Below, in pieces: positions 48,001 to 53,440 of a stretch of DNA of 64,000 nt. The DNA lies in NCBI GenBank assembly GCA_026874595.1, contig CM049308.1, positions 74,806,624 to 74,870,623 on the forward strand, given 5' to 3'. The stretch comes from Sipunculus nudus. Its lineage: Eukaryota; Annelida; Sipuncula; Golfingiida; Sipunculidae. Numbering within the stretch: position 1 is the stretch's first letter; each line of letters begins with the position of its first letter. The notes beneath the pieces were generated by a model. That model searched no databases, was not told where the DNA came from, and saw only the letters and a program-made list of their open reading frames with translations. The position numbers were made by a program, and so were the translations under genes.

Positions 48001-50592
48001 TATTGTGTGTAATATATATTTAATTAACACATGATGGCATAAAGAGCAGCACTGTTAGGGTTTTCATGTTGTTAGTTCTGAAAATAAATGAATCTAGTTA
48101 ACATTTTTTGGTTTTACAGATGCCTTTTATCATATTCCAGGGAGCTGATGTTCATGTTTACCATGGCTTCTGTATTTTAATGAATTATGCACTTACTACT
48201 ATAAAGCTTAAAACATCTTCAGTCAGTTTATTCAATGTTAATTTTATAATAGTTATCTTATTTTATTGTTTTGTTCCCATTTATGAAAACATTATCCTAC
48301 AATAAACAGATATATGCATCTCCTTACTAATGTATCAATAAAATCATACTGAAAACATAATACTCAGGAAGAATAGTTCAAATTTCAGACAATTAGGAAT
48401 AAAATTCAAAATTCTTGCAGGCCCTGCTCATAAGTTTATTGATTATTCAGTGTGCATAATTATCATTATACTTAATTGTAAATGCATCTTGCCAGTTATG
48501 ATAAAATATATGCTGATAATGAATATAAAAGAGGTAAATAAAAAGACAGCAAAAATTAATCATTTTTTTAATTAAAATGAACAGACACATTGAAATAAAT
48601 TCCATAAAACCTGTAATTAAATATCCTGAGTACATACCCTTGCTTTACTTGTGTCCATGAACCAGAATTTGACATGTCTGTTGCCCACAGTGACAAAAAC
48701 ACTGCCATCCTCATTGAATGCAAGATCAACAACCTATCAAGACAGATAATGATATACAACTAATATGATAACTAGAAATGATATAGAACCTCTTAGGTCT
48801 CCACATAAGTTATGCTCAAAATTCAGTCCAATTTTTTACTACCTCTCCATAGAAGATAATACAGTAGTTACCGGTAACACCCGATTTAACCCCACATACA
48901 ACATGACCAACCTGAATGTAACCCATGTTTGTTAGTAGGTGTTATTATAGTTGTATATTAAGAACTGGCTTTATGTCAGGGGTAGAAATCACCAATTATA
49001 TCCTAACCATTGACTGTCAAGTCACTGAAGGAATTATTGAAGATACTAAAATGAAAACATTGCATTGAAAATATTACCACTGAAAAGTCCAGAAGTACCA
49101 CTGTTTTGTCTCAAATAAAATTTTATTTTTTTTCGTAACACAGATTTGATGACCTTTTATTCTCAATGGCTCTAGTTATAGTTAATCAAGTAAATGTATC
49201 ATGAATACATATGGGTACTTAATAATCTGTGAAGCTAATATCAAGCATCTTCAACCAAAGAAAAATATACTATTGCAATACACTTGTAACAACCTCAGTG
49301 ACTATGAAAATCTGAATTCACCTATATATCTTATTTGTATACCCATCACATGAAGTAAACTGTTTATCTATTAACTCCTGACCTTGCATGCAACCTTGTT
49401 GGAGGCCACTTTGACTCCCGTCTTCCAGTTCCAGACGTTGACTTGCATGTCATGTTGGGAACCAATGGACACAATGTACTTGAGGTTGGGGGAGAATGCC
49501 TGCAAGTGAAAGTGTCTGCTGATGTACAATGTGACACTTGTGAACAAAATGTGCTGCAAACAACAGTTAGGGTCAAAAATTAAAGCCCATATACAAAATG
49601 TTACCAATCAATTATTATCAACCACAAAAAAAACCTCTCTTAAAGTTCCATTTTCTTCACTAGATGTCAGCATAGTAGAAGTTCTTTTAAAAATGACAAA
49701 TGTACATAATAAGACAAAAGTAAACTCTTCATAGCAATAAATAAGACAGGTCTACAAATCTACAGGTCTCCATCCATTACACTATTATATATCTTGCACA
49801 CAAACAGAGAAAGAGAGAGATTCCGTTACCACTCTTGATACAACTTATAACTAAATACATTAACTACAAAGACTCACCACACAGTTAACACCAAACTTGT
49901 GGCCATTGAACGCTGCGATTGGTGTACCATCCTCCACATCATACACCCGTACGGCTGGCTGGTGACCGCACTATACACACAAAGAGGGACAAAAGAGTTA
50001 GATGTGTATTACAAAATATATACTTTGCTCAACATGCTACTGAATTCAAATGCATAAAACAGGTCAAAACTAATGATGGTGGTATTTGCATATATATATG
50101 ACATCCATGCACACTGATAAATATTTTACCAAGTATACTGACTTTTAATGTAACTACTCACAAACAGCAACCTCACTGAGAGATGTAAATATAATTGGGT
50201 GACTAAGTACACAAATGCACCCCCAGGGGTCACTACTTGTCACAAAATGTTTAACACCTGAAAGTACCATAACTACCATTATCAGCGTTTAAAAATGTTT
50301 GTTTATTAATGACAACATAATGAGTTATTACTATGAATTTCTATTTATAATTAGCACATTTTAGTGGCAATACAGGTACTTATACAGTCCTTGGACTTTG
50401 CCAAAAGTTAACCTCTCATGGTCACTGAGATTCCATGCTAGTGTTTACCTCGGTACAATCTGGTCACTTACCTCTCCGGTGACCAGGTTCTTTCCATCTC
50501 CTGAGAATGCCAGGCATGTGATTGTCTTCTTTTCCGGACTGATCAGGTGGGTCTGTCGCCCTTTCTTGTGGTTATAAAGCACTACCACACAT
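8680..50592 (-). CDS. MAPKBP1: MAPKBP1/WDR62 orthologue: WD40 scaffold, 31 exons, 5' end missing
   Basis: The family scaffolds JNK signalling; in vertebrates WDR62 acts at spindle poles and centrosomes, and MAPKBP1 in JNK and NF-kB signalling and ciliary biology. The 31 exons listed separately all have GT-AG borders and compatible phases, joining into 2,234 complete codons plus a stop. Residues 1 to about 660 (counted from the first complete codon here) are WD40 blades that align block by block with remembered MAPKBP1, for example [43 protein letters not shown] and [15 protein letters not shown]. The rest is low-complexity tail ending in helices. Vertebrates have two paralogues; invertebrates usually have one gene, so the name could equally be Wdr62. 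The tail is about 700 residues longer than in human proteins, mainly from exons 27 and 28. The N-terminus, including the start codon, is absent. Family assignment is near certain; alternative exons and UTR ends are not resolved. Confidence 0.96.
9636..9718 (-). CDS. MAPKBP1: MAPKBP1 exon 30 (C-terminal helix)
   Basis: Residues 2092-2119: [20 protein letters not shown] followed by QIYQQIEQ. Similar in position and pattern to CEQLVAELRGSVRQAVRLYHSV near the C-terminus of human MAPKBP1, a helix in the region associated with oligomerisation. Acceptor TTTGTAG, donor GTACCA (weak at +3 to +6); the frame and homology support it. Confidence 0.87.
10381..10553 (-). CDS. MAPKBP1: MAPKBP1 exon 29 (tail)
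   Basis: Residues 2034-2091. Encodes [36 protein letters not shown] and [11 protein letters not shown]. Serine/acidic, with SP sites. Acceptor TGTTACAG, donor GTAAAT; phases 2 in, 1 out. Confidence 0.85.
11086..13261 (-). CDS. MAPKBP1: MAPKBP1 exon 28 (2.2 kb disordered tail)
   Basis: Residues 1309-2033, encoded by one 2,176-nt exon. It is Ser/Lys/Pro-rich and predicted disordered by composition. Visible elements are [20 protein letters not shown] (compare SYQNPTTSSMAKISRSIS in human), basic clusters KRRRS and [34 protein letters not shown], a direct [16 protein letters not shown] duplication, and a proline run SPPPPPR at the end. Some basic-plus-LxV/I stretches (for example ALKVKF after RKGRM) resemble MAPK docking motifs; that is inference only. 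Acceptor TTTTTCAG, donor GTATTT; phases 1 in, 2 out. Long ORFs in other frames here are shadows. Confidence 0.93.
13262..16741 (-). other. MAPKBP1 intron 27, 3.5 kb
   Basis: AT-rich with no coding exon recognised. It contains a CTCF-like motif (14372-14385), two ATGAATATTCAT palindromes (15101-15112, 15412-15423) and a GC-richer stretch (about 16606-16741) against the exon 27 donor. Confidence 0.6.
16742..17218 (-). CDS. MAPKBP1: MAPKBP1 exon 27 (disordered tail with RKW motifs)
   Basis: Residues 1150-1308, 477 nt. Serine/proline/arginine-rich, with three similar motifs: [23 protein letters not shown] and [11 protein letters not shown], and paired RSRSP motifs near both ends. Acceptor TTAAACAG; donor GTAATG is a fair match. 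Reading past the donor gives KFGNAL and a stop, so intron retention would yield a truncated isoform lacking the whole exon 28-31 tail. A GC-richer stretch lies directly downstream (16606-16741). Confidence 0.85.
17219..18627 (-). other. MAPKBP1 intron 26
   Basis: No exon seen. Carries the best CTCF-consensus match of the window (17734-17747, minus). Confidence 0.55.
18628..18724 (-). CDS. MAPKBP1: MAPKBP1 exon 26 (tail)
   Basis: Residues 1118-1149: [20 protein letters not shown] then [12 protein letters not shown], with an RRPST kinase-site-like motif. Acceptor CTCTGCAG, donor GTAATA; ends in phase 1. Confidence 0.8.
18725..19857 (-). other. MAPKBP1 intron 25
   Basis: AT-rich sequence; I see no exon, element or tandem repeat in it. 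Confidence 0.55.
19858..19986 (-). CDS. MAPKBP1: MAPKBP1 exon 25 (tail)
   Basis: Forty-three codons (residues 1075-1117), phase 0/0. Encodes [15 protein letters not shown] and a Q/A/S-rich stretch ending KQSEAEQ. Acceptor CGCACAG; donor GTATTT is weak but frame compatible. It is symmetric and may be a cassette exon. Confidence 0.78.
19987..21482 (-). other. MAPKBP1 intron 24
   Basis: Contains a CTCF-like motif at 20111-20124. A strong donor-like CAG/GTATGA on the minus strand near 20446 has no frame-compatible exon in front of it. Nothing else recognised. Confidence 0.5.
21483..21548 (-). CDS. MAPKBP1: MAPKBP1 exon 24 (helical tail exon)
   Basis: Twenty-two codons (residues 1053-1074), phase 0/0: [20 protein letters not shown], then QA. 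The regular charge pattern predicts a helix or short coiled coil. As a 66-nt symmetric exon it could be skipped without a frameshift. Acceptor TGTCCCAG, donor GTAAGT. Confidence 0.84.
21757..21814 (-). CDS. MAPKBP1: MAPKBP1 exon 23 (short tail exon)
   Basis: A 58-nt exon (residues 1033-1052) encoding [20 protein letters not shown]. Acceptor TTATTCAG, donor GTATGT. Its phases (in 2, out 0) fit the neighbouring exons. Confidence 0.78.
22382..22524 (-). CDS. MAPKBP1: MAPKBP1 exon 22 (conserved FLxxNF/SISTRFL island)
   Basis: Residues 986-1032. Contains [14 protein letters not shown] and [13 protein letters not shown], which match QFLKQHFETLAS and SRSISSRFL of human MAPKBP1. This strongly confirms that the tail exons belong to the same gene. 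Acceptor ATTTCCAG, donor GTGTGT; ends in phase 2. Confidence 0.94.
22885..23065. repeat. Dispersed repeat remnant with G-quadruplex run
   Basis: GGGTTGGGTGGGGGG begins at 22962 within a G-rich run to 22985, giving at least four G-tracts of three or more. It is followed by GGCGCTTATTAGGG and, after 50 bases, GGGGCGCTTATTACG and a TACGGTA end. The paired GCGCTTATTA motifs are a pattern I associate with dispersed repeats of marine invertebrates. Sits in intron 21, 28 bases from the exon 21 donor. Confidence 0.5.
23093..23208 (-). CDS. MAPKBP1: MAPKBP1 exon 21 (acidic tail)
   Basis: Residues 947-985. Encodes [20 protein letters not shown] then [19 protein letters not shown]. It leads into the conserved FLQSNF block of the next exon. 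Acceptor TGTTACAG, donor GTGAGA; phase 1 to 0. Confidence 0.85.
23755..23807 (-). CDS. MAPKBP1: MAPKBP1 exon 20 (short tail exon)
   Basis: A 53-nt exon (residues 929-946) encoding [18 protein letters not shown]. Acceptor TTTTACAG, donor GTACAG. Its phases (in 2, out 1) fit both neighbours, the main support because the sequence is not conserved enough to recognise. Confidence 0.75.
23808..27161 (-). other. MAPKBP1 intron 19, 3.35 kb
   Basis: Holds an exon-like island (24913-25038, out of frame for MAPKBP1), a tandem duplication (26090-26510) and a TTAAGGTCAAGGTCATT remnant near 26910. No in-frame MAPKBP1 exon was recognised. Confidence 0.5.
26090..26510 (+). repeat. Imperfect tandem duplication, ~185-205 bp
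   Basis: GCAAATGTC(C/T)AGATTTC recurs at 26095, 26280 and 26486. Between copies, CTTCCAGTATCAGACATCAA and CTTGCAGTATCCGATATAAA align, as do CGTCTTGATGTCCAG blocks. Two full units plus the start of a third. Confidence 0.7.
27162..27334 (-). CDS. MAPKBP1: MAPKBP1 exon 19 (tail)
   Basis: Residues 872-928. Encodes [20 protein letters not shown], then [20 protein letters not shown] and an [11 protein letters not shown] acidic end. The RRANSN context looks like a basophilic kinase site. Acceptor TGCACAG, donor GTAAGA; ends in phase 2. Confidence 0.86.
28293..28403 (-). CDS. MAPKBP1: MAPKBP1 exon 18 (acidic tail)
   Basis: Thirty-seven codons (residues 835-871), phase 0/0. Highly acidic: [16 protein letters not shown]. 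Vertebrate orthologues also carry an acidic stretch in this region. The GAT/GAA run makes it prone to length variation. Acceptor TTTGTAG, donor GTAGGT. Confidence 0.85.
28767..28867 (-). CDS. MAPKBP1: MAPKBP1 exon 17 (tail, basic helix)
   Basis: Residues 801-834. Encodes [20 protein letters not shown] followed by [14 protein letters not shown], a charged segment with helical character. Acceptor TTTAAACAG, donor GTAAGT. The phase-1 start matches exon 16. Confidence 0.86.
30735..30815. repeat. Palindromic element with CGCGG/CGCGA arms
   Basis: GTGGTTTCAATTTCGCGG pairs imperfectly with CGCGAATTTAAAACCAC around a centre containing GGTCAAAGAGTGACC. The inverted symmetry and an unusual CpG density for this AT-rich intron suggest a short foldback element. 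A related CGCGTCTTTAATT fragment occurs near 29902. Confidence 0.5.
31931..31984 (-). CDS. Candidate cassette or alternative first exon of MAPKBP1
   Basis: Minus strand: possible acceptor CTTGTGTCAG, then 54 nt, then donor CAG/GTAAAT. In the frame dictated by exons 16 and 17 (phase 1 in and out) it encodes [18 protein letters not shown] without a stop, so inclusion keeps the frame. The ATG at 31979-31977 could alternatively start a short isoform. The acceptor pyrimidine tract is poor, which favours an alternative first exon or a chance find. Confidence 0.35.
33609..33714 (-). CDS. Candidate alternative first exon of MAPKBP1
   Basis: An ATG at 33714 (minus) opens 35 codons starting [17 protein letters not shown] and ending NTTHWP, cut by donor CCAG/GTAAAC in phase 1, the phase exon 17 needs. 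Local GC content is higher than its surroundings. No acceptor gives a frame compatible with exon 16, so only a first-exon role fits. No homology recognised. Confidence 0.22.
34340..34790 (+). repeat. Tandem repeat, ~145-bp period, three units
   Basis: GACCTCTGACCTCATTAAAT-type blocks start at 34360, 34505 and 34651 (spacings 145 and 146), each followed by ATGCATRGATT, then GGTAAAGAATTATAATGAG-like and TTTCATGAAAATC-like blocks. Diverged, so old. Confidence 0.7.
36048..36195 (-). CDS. MAPKBP1: MAPKBP1 exon 16 (tail, GRW motif)
   Basis: Residues 752-800. Contains [20 protein letters not shown], which resembles RGRWVQPGVELSVRSMLDLRQ of human MAPKBP1, so this is a conserved tail island. Acceptor TGCACAG, donor GTGAGT; ends in phase 1 before a 7.2 kb intron that may hold alternative exons. 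Confidence 0.92.
36877..37069 (-). CDS. MAPKBP1: MAPKBP1 exon 15 (tail, W motif)
   Basis: Residues 687-751. Starts the low-complexity tail: proline-rich [14 protein letters not shown], then [13 protein letters not shown]. The LPxWAKK pattern recurs in the family just after the propeller. Acceptor CATACAG, donor GTGAGT; phase 2 to 0. Confidence 0.92.
37584..37691 (-). CDS. MAPKBP1: MAPKBP1 exon 14 (end of second propeller)
   Basis: Residues 651-686. Begins GCMFIWRLP, matching SCIFVWRLS, the last WD40 strand of the family, and continues with a helical stretch ([13 protein letters not shown]) leading out of the propeller. Acceptor TTTCACAG, donor GTAGGC; ends in phase 2. Degenerate copies of its acceptor region are repeated upstream in the intron (37692-37990). 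Confidence 0.96.
37692..37990 (+). repeat. Degenerate repeats of the exon 14 acceptor region
   Basis: ACACCTGTGAAAACAAAAGA at 37689, which contains the exon 14 acceptor, recurs as ACACCTGTAAACACACAAGA (37786), AACCTGTAAACATACAAG (37829) and AACCTGCCAACAAACAGAAG (37916), with ATCAAATGTT and ATAAA blocks between. Confidence 0.55.
38264..38515 (-). CDS. MAPKBP1: MAPKBP1 exon 13 (two WD40 blades)
   Basis: Residues 567-650, the best conserved blade pair: [53 protein letters not shown] and HLVSVSGDG. Acceptor TTTTCCAG, donor GTAAGA; ends in phase 2. A CTCF-consensus-like sequence (38280-38293) overlaps the coding sequence. Confidence 0.98.
38883..39165 (+). repeat. Direct duplication, 141-bp period
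   Basis: GTAAAATGAACAGACACC occurs at 38892 and 39033; the following CTCAAATATCCTGATGTGAC and ACCTGGTGTCCTTCAATAAC blocks are identical in both copies. Few differences, so a fairly recent tandem duplication in MAPKBP1 intron 12. Confidence 0.8.
39191..39309 (-). CDS. MAPKBP1: MAPKBP1 exon 12 (WD40 blade)
   Basis: Residues 528-566. Encodes [20 protein letters not shown] followed by DRNVR, equivalent to [24 protein letters not shown]. Acceptor TTCTGCAG, donor GTAGGT; ends in phase 2. A duplicated 141-bp repeat lies just downstream in the following intron. Confidence 0.96.
39731..39927 (-). CDS. MAPKBP1: MAPKBP1 exon 11 (WD40 blades)
   Basis: Residues 462-527. Contains [40 protein letters not shown] and [16 protein letters not shown], which align almost continuously with human MAPKBP1. 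Acceptor ATGTAG; the donor GTTTGT is slightly weak but is fixed by homology and frame. Ends in phase 0. Confidence 0.97.
40598..40689 (-). CDS. MAPKBP1: MAPKBP1 exon 10 (WD40 blade)
   Basis: Residues 431-461 encode [20 protein letters not shown] followed by [12 protein letters not shown], equivalent to [31 protein letters not shown]. Acceptor ATTTCAG, donor GTAACT; starts in phase 2 and ends in phase 1. Confidence 0.95.
40870..41136 (-). mobile_element. tRNA-derived SINE
   Basis: Read on the minus strand from about 41136: TGGCTCAGTGTTAGAGCAC matches a pol III A box and D-arm, and GAGTTCGAATCTCAGCC matches the B box and T-arm, 60 bases apart. The acceptor stem does not pair, so it is not a working tRNA gene. 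A roughly 190-base non-tRNA body continues toward 40870. The ORF crossing it on the plus strand is a shadow. Confidence 0.7.
41487..41601 (-). CDS. MAPKBP1: MAPKBP1 exon 9 (WD40 blade)
   Basis: Completes a glycine-type junction codon, then encodes [19 protein letters not shown] and RQGNIR (residues 393-430). It aligns with [25 protein letters not shown]. Acceptor TTTGTAG, donor GTATGT; ends in phase 2. Confidence 0.96.
41983..42049 (-). CDS. MAPKBP1: MAPKBP1 exon 8 (blade connector)
   Basis: Twenty-two codons plus one base (residues 371-392), acceptor CATTTCAG, donor GTAATT. Encodes [14 protein letters not shown], matching DLIKIIYVDGN directly after NILSS in human MAPKBP1. This shows that no conserved exon is missing across the 3.3 kb intron upstream. 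Confidence 0.93.
42480..45093 (+). mobile_element. Repeat-cored element filling MAPKBP1 intron 7
   Basis: Left end GACCCATGGGTC (42484-42495) plus GCTCAGCTG (42501-42509); right end CAGCTGAGC (45080-45088), a perfect 9-bp inverted copy. The last 31 bases (45060-45090) form a hairpin: TAGCTCAGATGACT against AGTCAGCTGAGCTA with one mismatch and a TAT loop. The core holds two ~682-bp repeats. No transposase ORF. The boundaries are inferred from these motifs, and no target-site duplication was identified. Confidence 0.6.
43740..45000 (+). repeat. Two imperfect ~682-bp tandem units
   Basis: TGCCATGGTCAAA occurs near 43838 and 44518, and ATTTCTGGCATGTRCATAGA near 44087 and 44770. Blocks such as GGGTTTTTAAT / AGGTTTTTAAT and TGGAGACATCT / TGGGGACATCT also align at the same spacing. 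Confidence 0.75.
45376..45525 (-). CDS. MAPKBP1: MAPKBP1 exon 7 (WD40 blade)
   Basis: Fifty codons (residues 321-370), phase 0/0, acceptor GTTACAG, donor GTGAGT. Contains [20 protein letters not shown] and LKRNIYSS, equivalent to LPPSSFITCSSDNTIRLWN...LHRNILSS. The next intron downstream (42050-45375) is largely filled by a repeat-cored mobile element. Confidence 0.97.
45695..46335 (+). repeat. Two copies of a ~320-bp GGTCAAGGTCA repeat
   Basis: GGCATGAAAGCAAGAAAAG (45728) pairs with GGCACGAAAACAAGAAAAG (46052), and AAGGTCAAGGCCACTCTC (45889) with AAGGTCAAGGTCACTCTC (46204); both are followed by AAAGGTCATGAC. Located in MAPKBP1 intron 6. Confidence 0.7.
46824..47174 (-). CDS. MAPKBP1: MAPKBP1 exon 6 (two WD40 blades)
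   Basis: One hundred and seventeen codons (residues 204-320), phase 0/0, acceptor TTTCCAG, donor GTAAGC. Encodes [54 protein letters not shown] and [17 protein letters not shown]. It spans two blades and the loop between them, at full family length. Confidence 0.97.
47763..47945 (-). CDS. MAPKBP1: MAPKBP1 exon 5 (family signature block)
   Basis: Sixty-one codons (residues 143-203), phase 0/0, acceptor TGTTCAG, donor GTATGT. Contains [34 protein letters not shown] and [11 protein letters not shown], each nearly identical to vertebrate MAPKBP1/WDR62. This is the most diagnostic exon for the family. Confidence 0.98.
48638..48733 (-). CDS. MAPKBP1: MAPKBP1 exon 4 (WD40 blade)
   Basis: Thirty-two codons (residues 111-142), phase 0/0, acceptor TTGATAG, donor GTATGT. 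Encodes [20 protein letters not shown] then [10 protein letters not shown], equivalent to [27 protein letters not shown] in human MAPKBP1. The NRHxKFW signature is characteristic of the family. Confidence 0.96.
49383..49499 (-). CDS. MAPKBP1: MAPKBP1 exon 3 (WD40 blade)
   Basis: Thirty-nine codons (residues 72-110), starting [17 protein letters not shown] and containing VNVWNWK and VASNKVACK. The acceptor is CTTGCAG. The donor is GTCAGG rather than GTRAGT, a weaker match, but phase 0 and the perfect joint to exon 4 support it. Reading through would add residues and soon hit a stop. Confidence 0.95.
49878..49970 (-). CDS. MAPKBP1: MAPKBP1 exon 2 (WD40 blade)
   Basis: Thirty-one codons (residues 41-71), phase 0 at both ends, with acceptor GTGTATAG and donor GTGAGT. 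Encodes [15 protein letters not shown] followed by [11 protein letters not shown], equivalent to the SGHMPAVRVWDV...HKYGVACV stretch of vertebrate MAPKBP1. The GH and VxVYD elements are typical of a WD40 repeat. Confidence 0.96.
50472..50592 (-). CDS. MAPKBP1: MAPKBP1 exon 1 of window (WD40 blade)
   Basis: Acceptor TTTGTAG precedes it on the minus strand and donor GTAAGT follows. It opens with one base completing a split codon, then 40 codons (residues 1-40) beginning CVVVLYN and containing [10 protein letters not shown] and LVTGE. This matches the YPAG-CVVVLF...KTITALAFSPDGKYLVTGE part of human MAPKBP1, so the missing upstream exon should end in a phase-2 glycine codon. Ends in phase 0. The exon border inside a conserved block shows that real coding sequence continues upstream. 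Confidence 0.96.
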
Positions 50593-50753
50593 CTACAAAT
50601 AATACAATACAGCATGTAATCCAGGGTTATATACAGGACTCACAGGAGACCACTTCCTGGCAAGGCTATTGTAACAATAACACACTGATCAGCTGATTCT
50701 AAAAACTGAAATTACAGGTAATATACACTTAATACATGATGAAGTGCTTCTTG

Positions 50754-50756
<3 letters not shown>

Positions 50757-50797
<41 letters not shown>
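50757..50797. repeat. (AT)n microsatellite, 41 bp
   Basis: An uninterrupted AT dinucleotide run of about 20 units, in the sequence just upstream of window exon 1. Confidence 0.98.
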
Positions 50798-50801
<4 letters not shown>

Positions 50802-52240
50802 CATATAAAGCAGAACAATATCAGTTCTGAATGTGGCCAGTTACTTTTGATGTGATTTACTCTTTTGAAGAAAATAGTGGCTGCAAAAAGTGTGTTCACA
50901 CTGCTTGGCCAGCAAGGTTAGGAATTGTGTAAAACTTAAGTGTGACATCATCCTTGTTAATATAAATGAGGCTACCTACTAAACAGGTCCTGATAGGAAC
51001 TGGAAGGTTTCAGTGTTATGTTGCTTTTCTTTGCTGCTGATAATAAATGGCCTGCGTGACTTGTTTACAGCAAACATGACAGTTAGAAATATAAGTATAT
51101 ATATAAGTATATATATTAGTACATTCAAAGCTCAGGACAAATGAAAGAACGCACAGGTTTTTGTTCATTCCTTAAAATTGCTATGGATTTTTTTGCGGGG
51201 CCAAACATCCTTTCACATGATTAATTCAACAATAATAAAGGCTACATTTCTAGAAATGGTATCCACTTTCCACAGTGAAAATAAACAGATTACCCAGCCA
51301 CGCCCAAGGTTTTCTTGATTTAATGTTCACACCTTGGGATAGAGAGATATCATCATTTTTCTGGGACACATCATTATTGGGCGACTGTCACAGGTCATGA
51401 CAGAAGTGTCTCAGAAGTCATTTGAACATATCAGTCACAAAATGAGAAGGTTATCCTGGTGCACAACGTAAGGAACTAGAGCACTGTGTTTAAAACTAGC
51501 TAATTTTGGAACAATTCACAGAAATATCTCCTAGCAAAATAACTCATTTTAAGATATCATTCACAGATCCATCTCCTGGCATAAGTTCAAAGACCAGGTA
51601 TATAAACAGAATATAAAGCATGTGGTCTTTATTGTAATTTAACCTTGATTTAAAGGTTACTGTAATTGCTCTCAGGTGTAGGAGATAAAATACAACACTT
51701 AAAACCCTGACTCTAGTATTTTTACAGCACACTCTGGTATAATAATACTAACTTAACTATCAGATTTTGAAACCACAGAATCATACTGCTGTCTAATAGA
51801 TAGTGGTTTGTTGCTATCTGTCTTGCATTATCAATAAAATATATGGCCTCAAGGTGTAACACTAAAAGTAACACAGGAAATAAATATACACCAGTCTGCC
51901 TTCCATTAAGTAATGCCATGCTGTGTTGTAAATGTATGTATGATAACAGATATCTGAAAACCACAGACACATACATATCTCTCATAAATAATTAATAAAC
52001 ACCTTGACTTCTGATGCACAATGTACCTGGCCTTGATATTTACCTGCTCTTATACTATGTCCCTCTTATTTTGCATACACAGGTATTATGTCATATTAAT
52101 TTAAATAGAGTCTTCCTGAATTTTAATATTAGAATTCTTGTTTAAGTACAAAAGAGTGTTTCAAATTGCATATTATTTTTTAATGTTTTTTTTTTTCATT
52201 TATTAAAAAAATACAACACACATGACAGACTGGCCTTCTT

Positions 52241-52711
52241 GACTGTTTAATTAGATTTAGAAACAGTTTGGCATATTAGTAATTCACACCTCTAAAACAC
52301 AGTGTCATAGCAAATTGTCTACAAGTACAACATAGGATAAAGGCATAAATTATAAAATGTATCTCTTATCATGGTACATGTACTGTGTATAAAATATGAC
52401 TGTTTAATTAAATTTAGAAACAGTTTGGCATATTAGTAATTCACACCTCTAAAACACAGTGTCATAGCAAATTGTCTACAAGTACAACATAGGATAAAGG
52501 CGTAAATTATAAAATGTATCTCTTATCATGGTACATGTACTGTGTATAAAATATGACTGTTTAATTAGATTTAGAAACAGTTTGGCATATTAGTAATTCA
52601 CACCTCTAAAACACAGTGTCATAGCAAATTGTCTACAAGTACAACATAGGATAAAGGCGTAAATTATAAAATGTATCTCTTATCATGGTACATGTACTGT
52701 GTATAAAATAT
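52241..52711 (+). repeat. Tandem array, three near-identical 157-bp units
   Basis: GACTGTTTAATTARATTTAG starts at 52241, 52398 and 52555, exact spacing 157. By eye the units differ at only one or two positions (GA/AA near 52254 and 52411, GGCATAAA/GGCGTAAA). They are far less diverged than the other arrays here, implying recent amplification. Confidence 0.97.
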
Positions 52712-53127
52712 GTGTTCACTATAGGCATATGTGACACAGCGGGTTAGTGGCCATCTAGAAATCTATCACTCCCACAACTGACACTATACATGATGTATGA
52801 CCTTGTTATATATACTGACGTACTCACTGTTTGCAACTGCAGGTTATTTCACGGTCCCCTGCCACCATCAAAACAATTTATATGCAGACAATATAAAACC
52901 TCCCCAGCAAACCTAGTGCATAAATTGTATTCAGATGTCCTGACAAAGGCTGACATGTACATTTGAAGGGGGGGGGGGGAACTTGAGGATACATCATGTA
53001 AATAACAATCTGCAACCTTCATAGGGATGCTTTGGTCTGGAAATCTGTGTCAGACATTTATTGACAGAGCTAGGGATGTTATTGTTTACACTCTACAGAA
53101 ACCTATCTGTTGTCAGAGCTCACAAAC

Positions 53128-53440
53128 GAGTGAGTGAGTGAGTGAGTGAGTGAGAGTGAGTGAGTGAGGGAAAGAGAGGGAGAAAAAGAGAAAGAGAGAC
53201 AGACAGACAGACTAAGACCTGTAGTCAGCATAGAAAAAGAGAGGAGAGAAAGAAAGGCAGATAAAAAAAATATGAGAGAGACAGAGAGAGAGAGAGAGAG
53301 AAAAGAAAAGGACAGATAGAATGAAAGAAAAAGAGAATGAGAGAAAGAAAACTAGAAAGACAGCGAGAGGATAAGAGAGAAGATATGAGAGAAAGAAAGA
53401 GAAAGGGAGAGTTAAAGATGAAAAGAGAGATTAAGGGAAA
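53128..53440 (+). repeat. (GAGT)n and ~310-bp polypurine tract
   Basis: Begins with a GAGT tetranucleotide run (53128-53168), then GAGAAAGAGAGACAGACAGAC-like low-complexity sequence, nearly all purine on the plus strand. ORFs called across it are composition artefacts. Confidence 0.95.

Noticed and set aside
52241-52711. CRISPR-like repeat array
   Set aside because: The repeats are 157 bp, directly adjacent and without unique spacers, in a eukaryotic genome: a satellite-type array.
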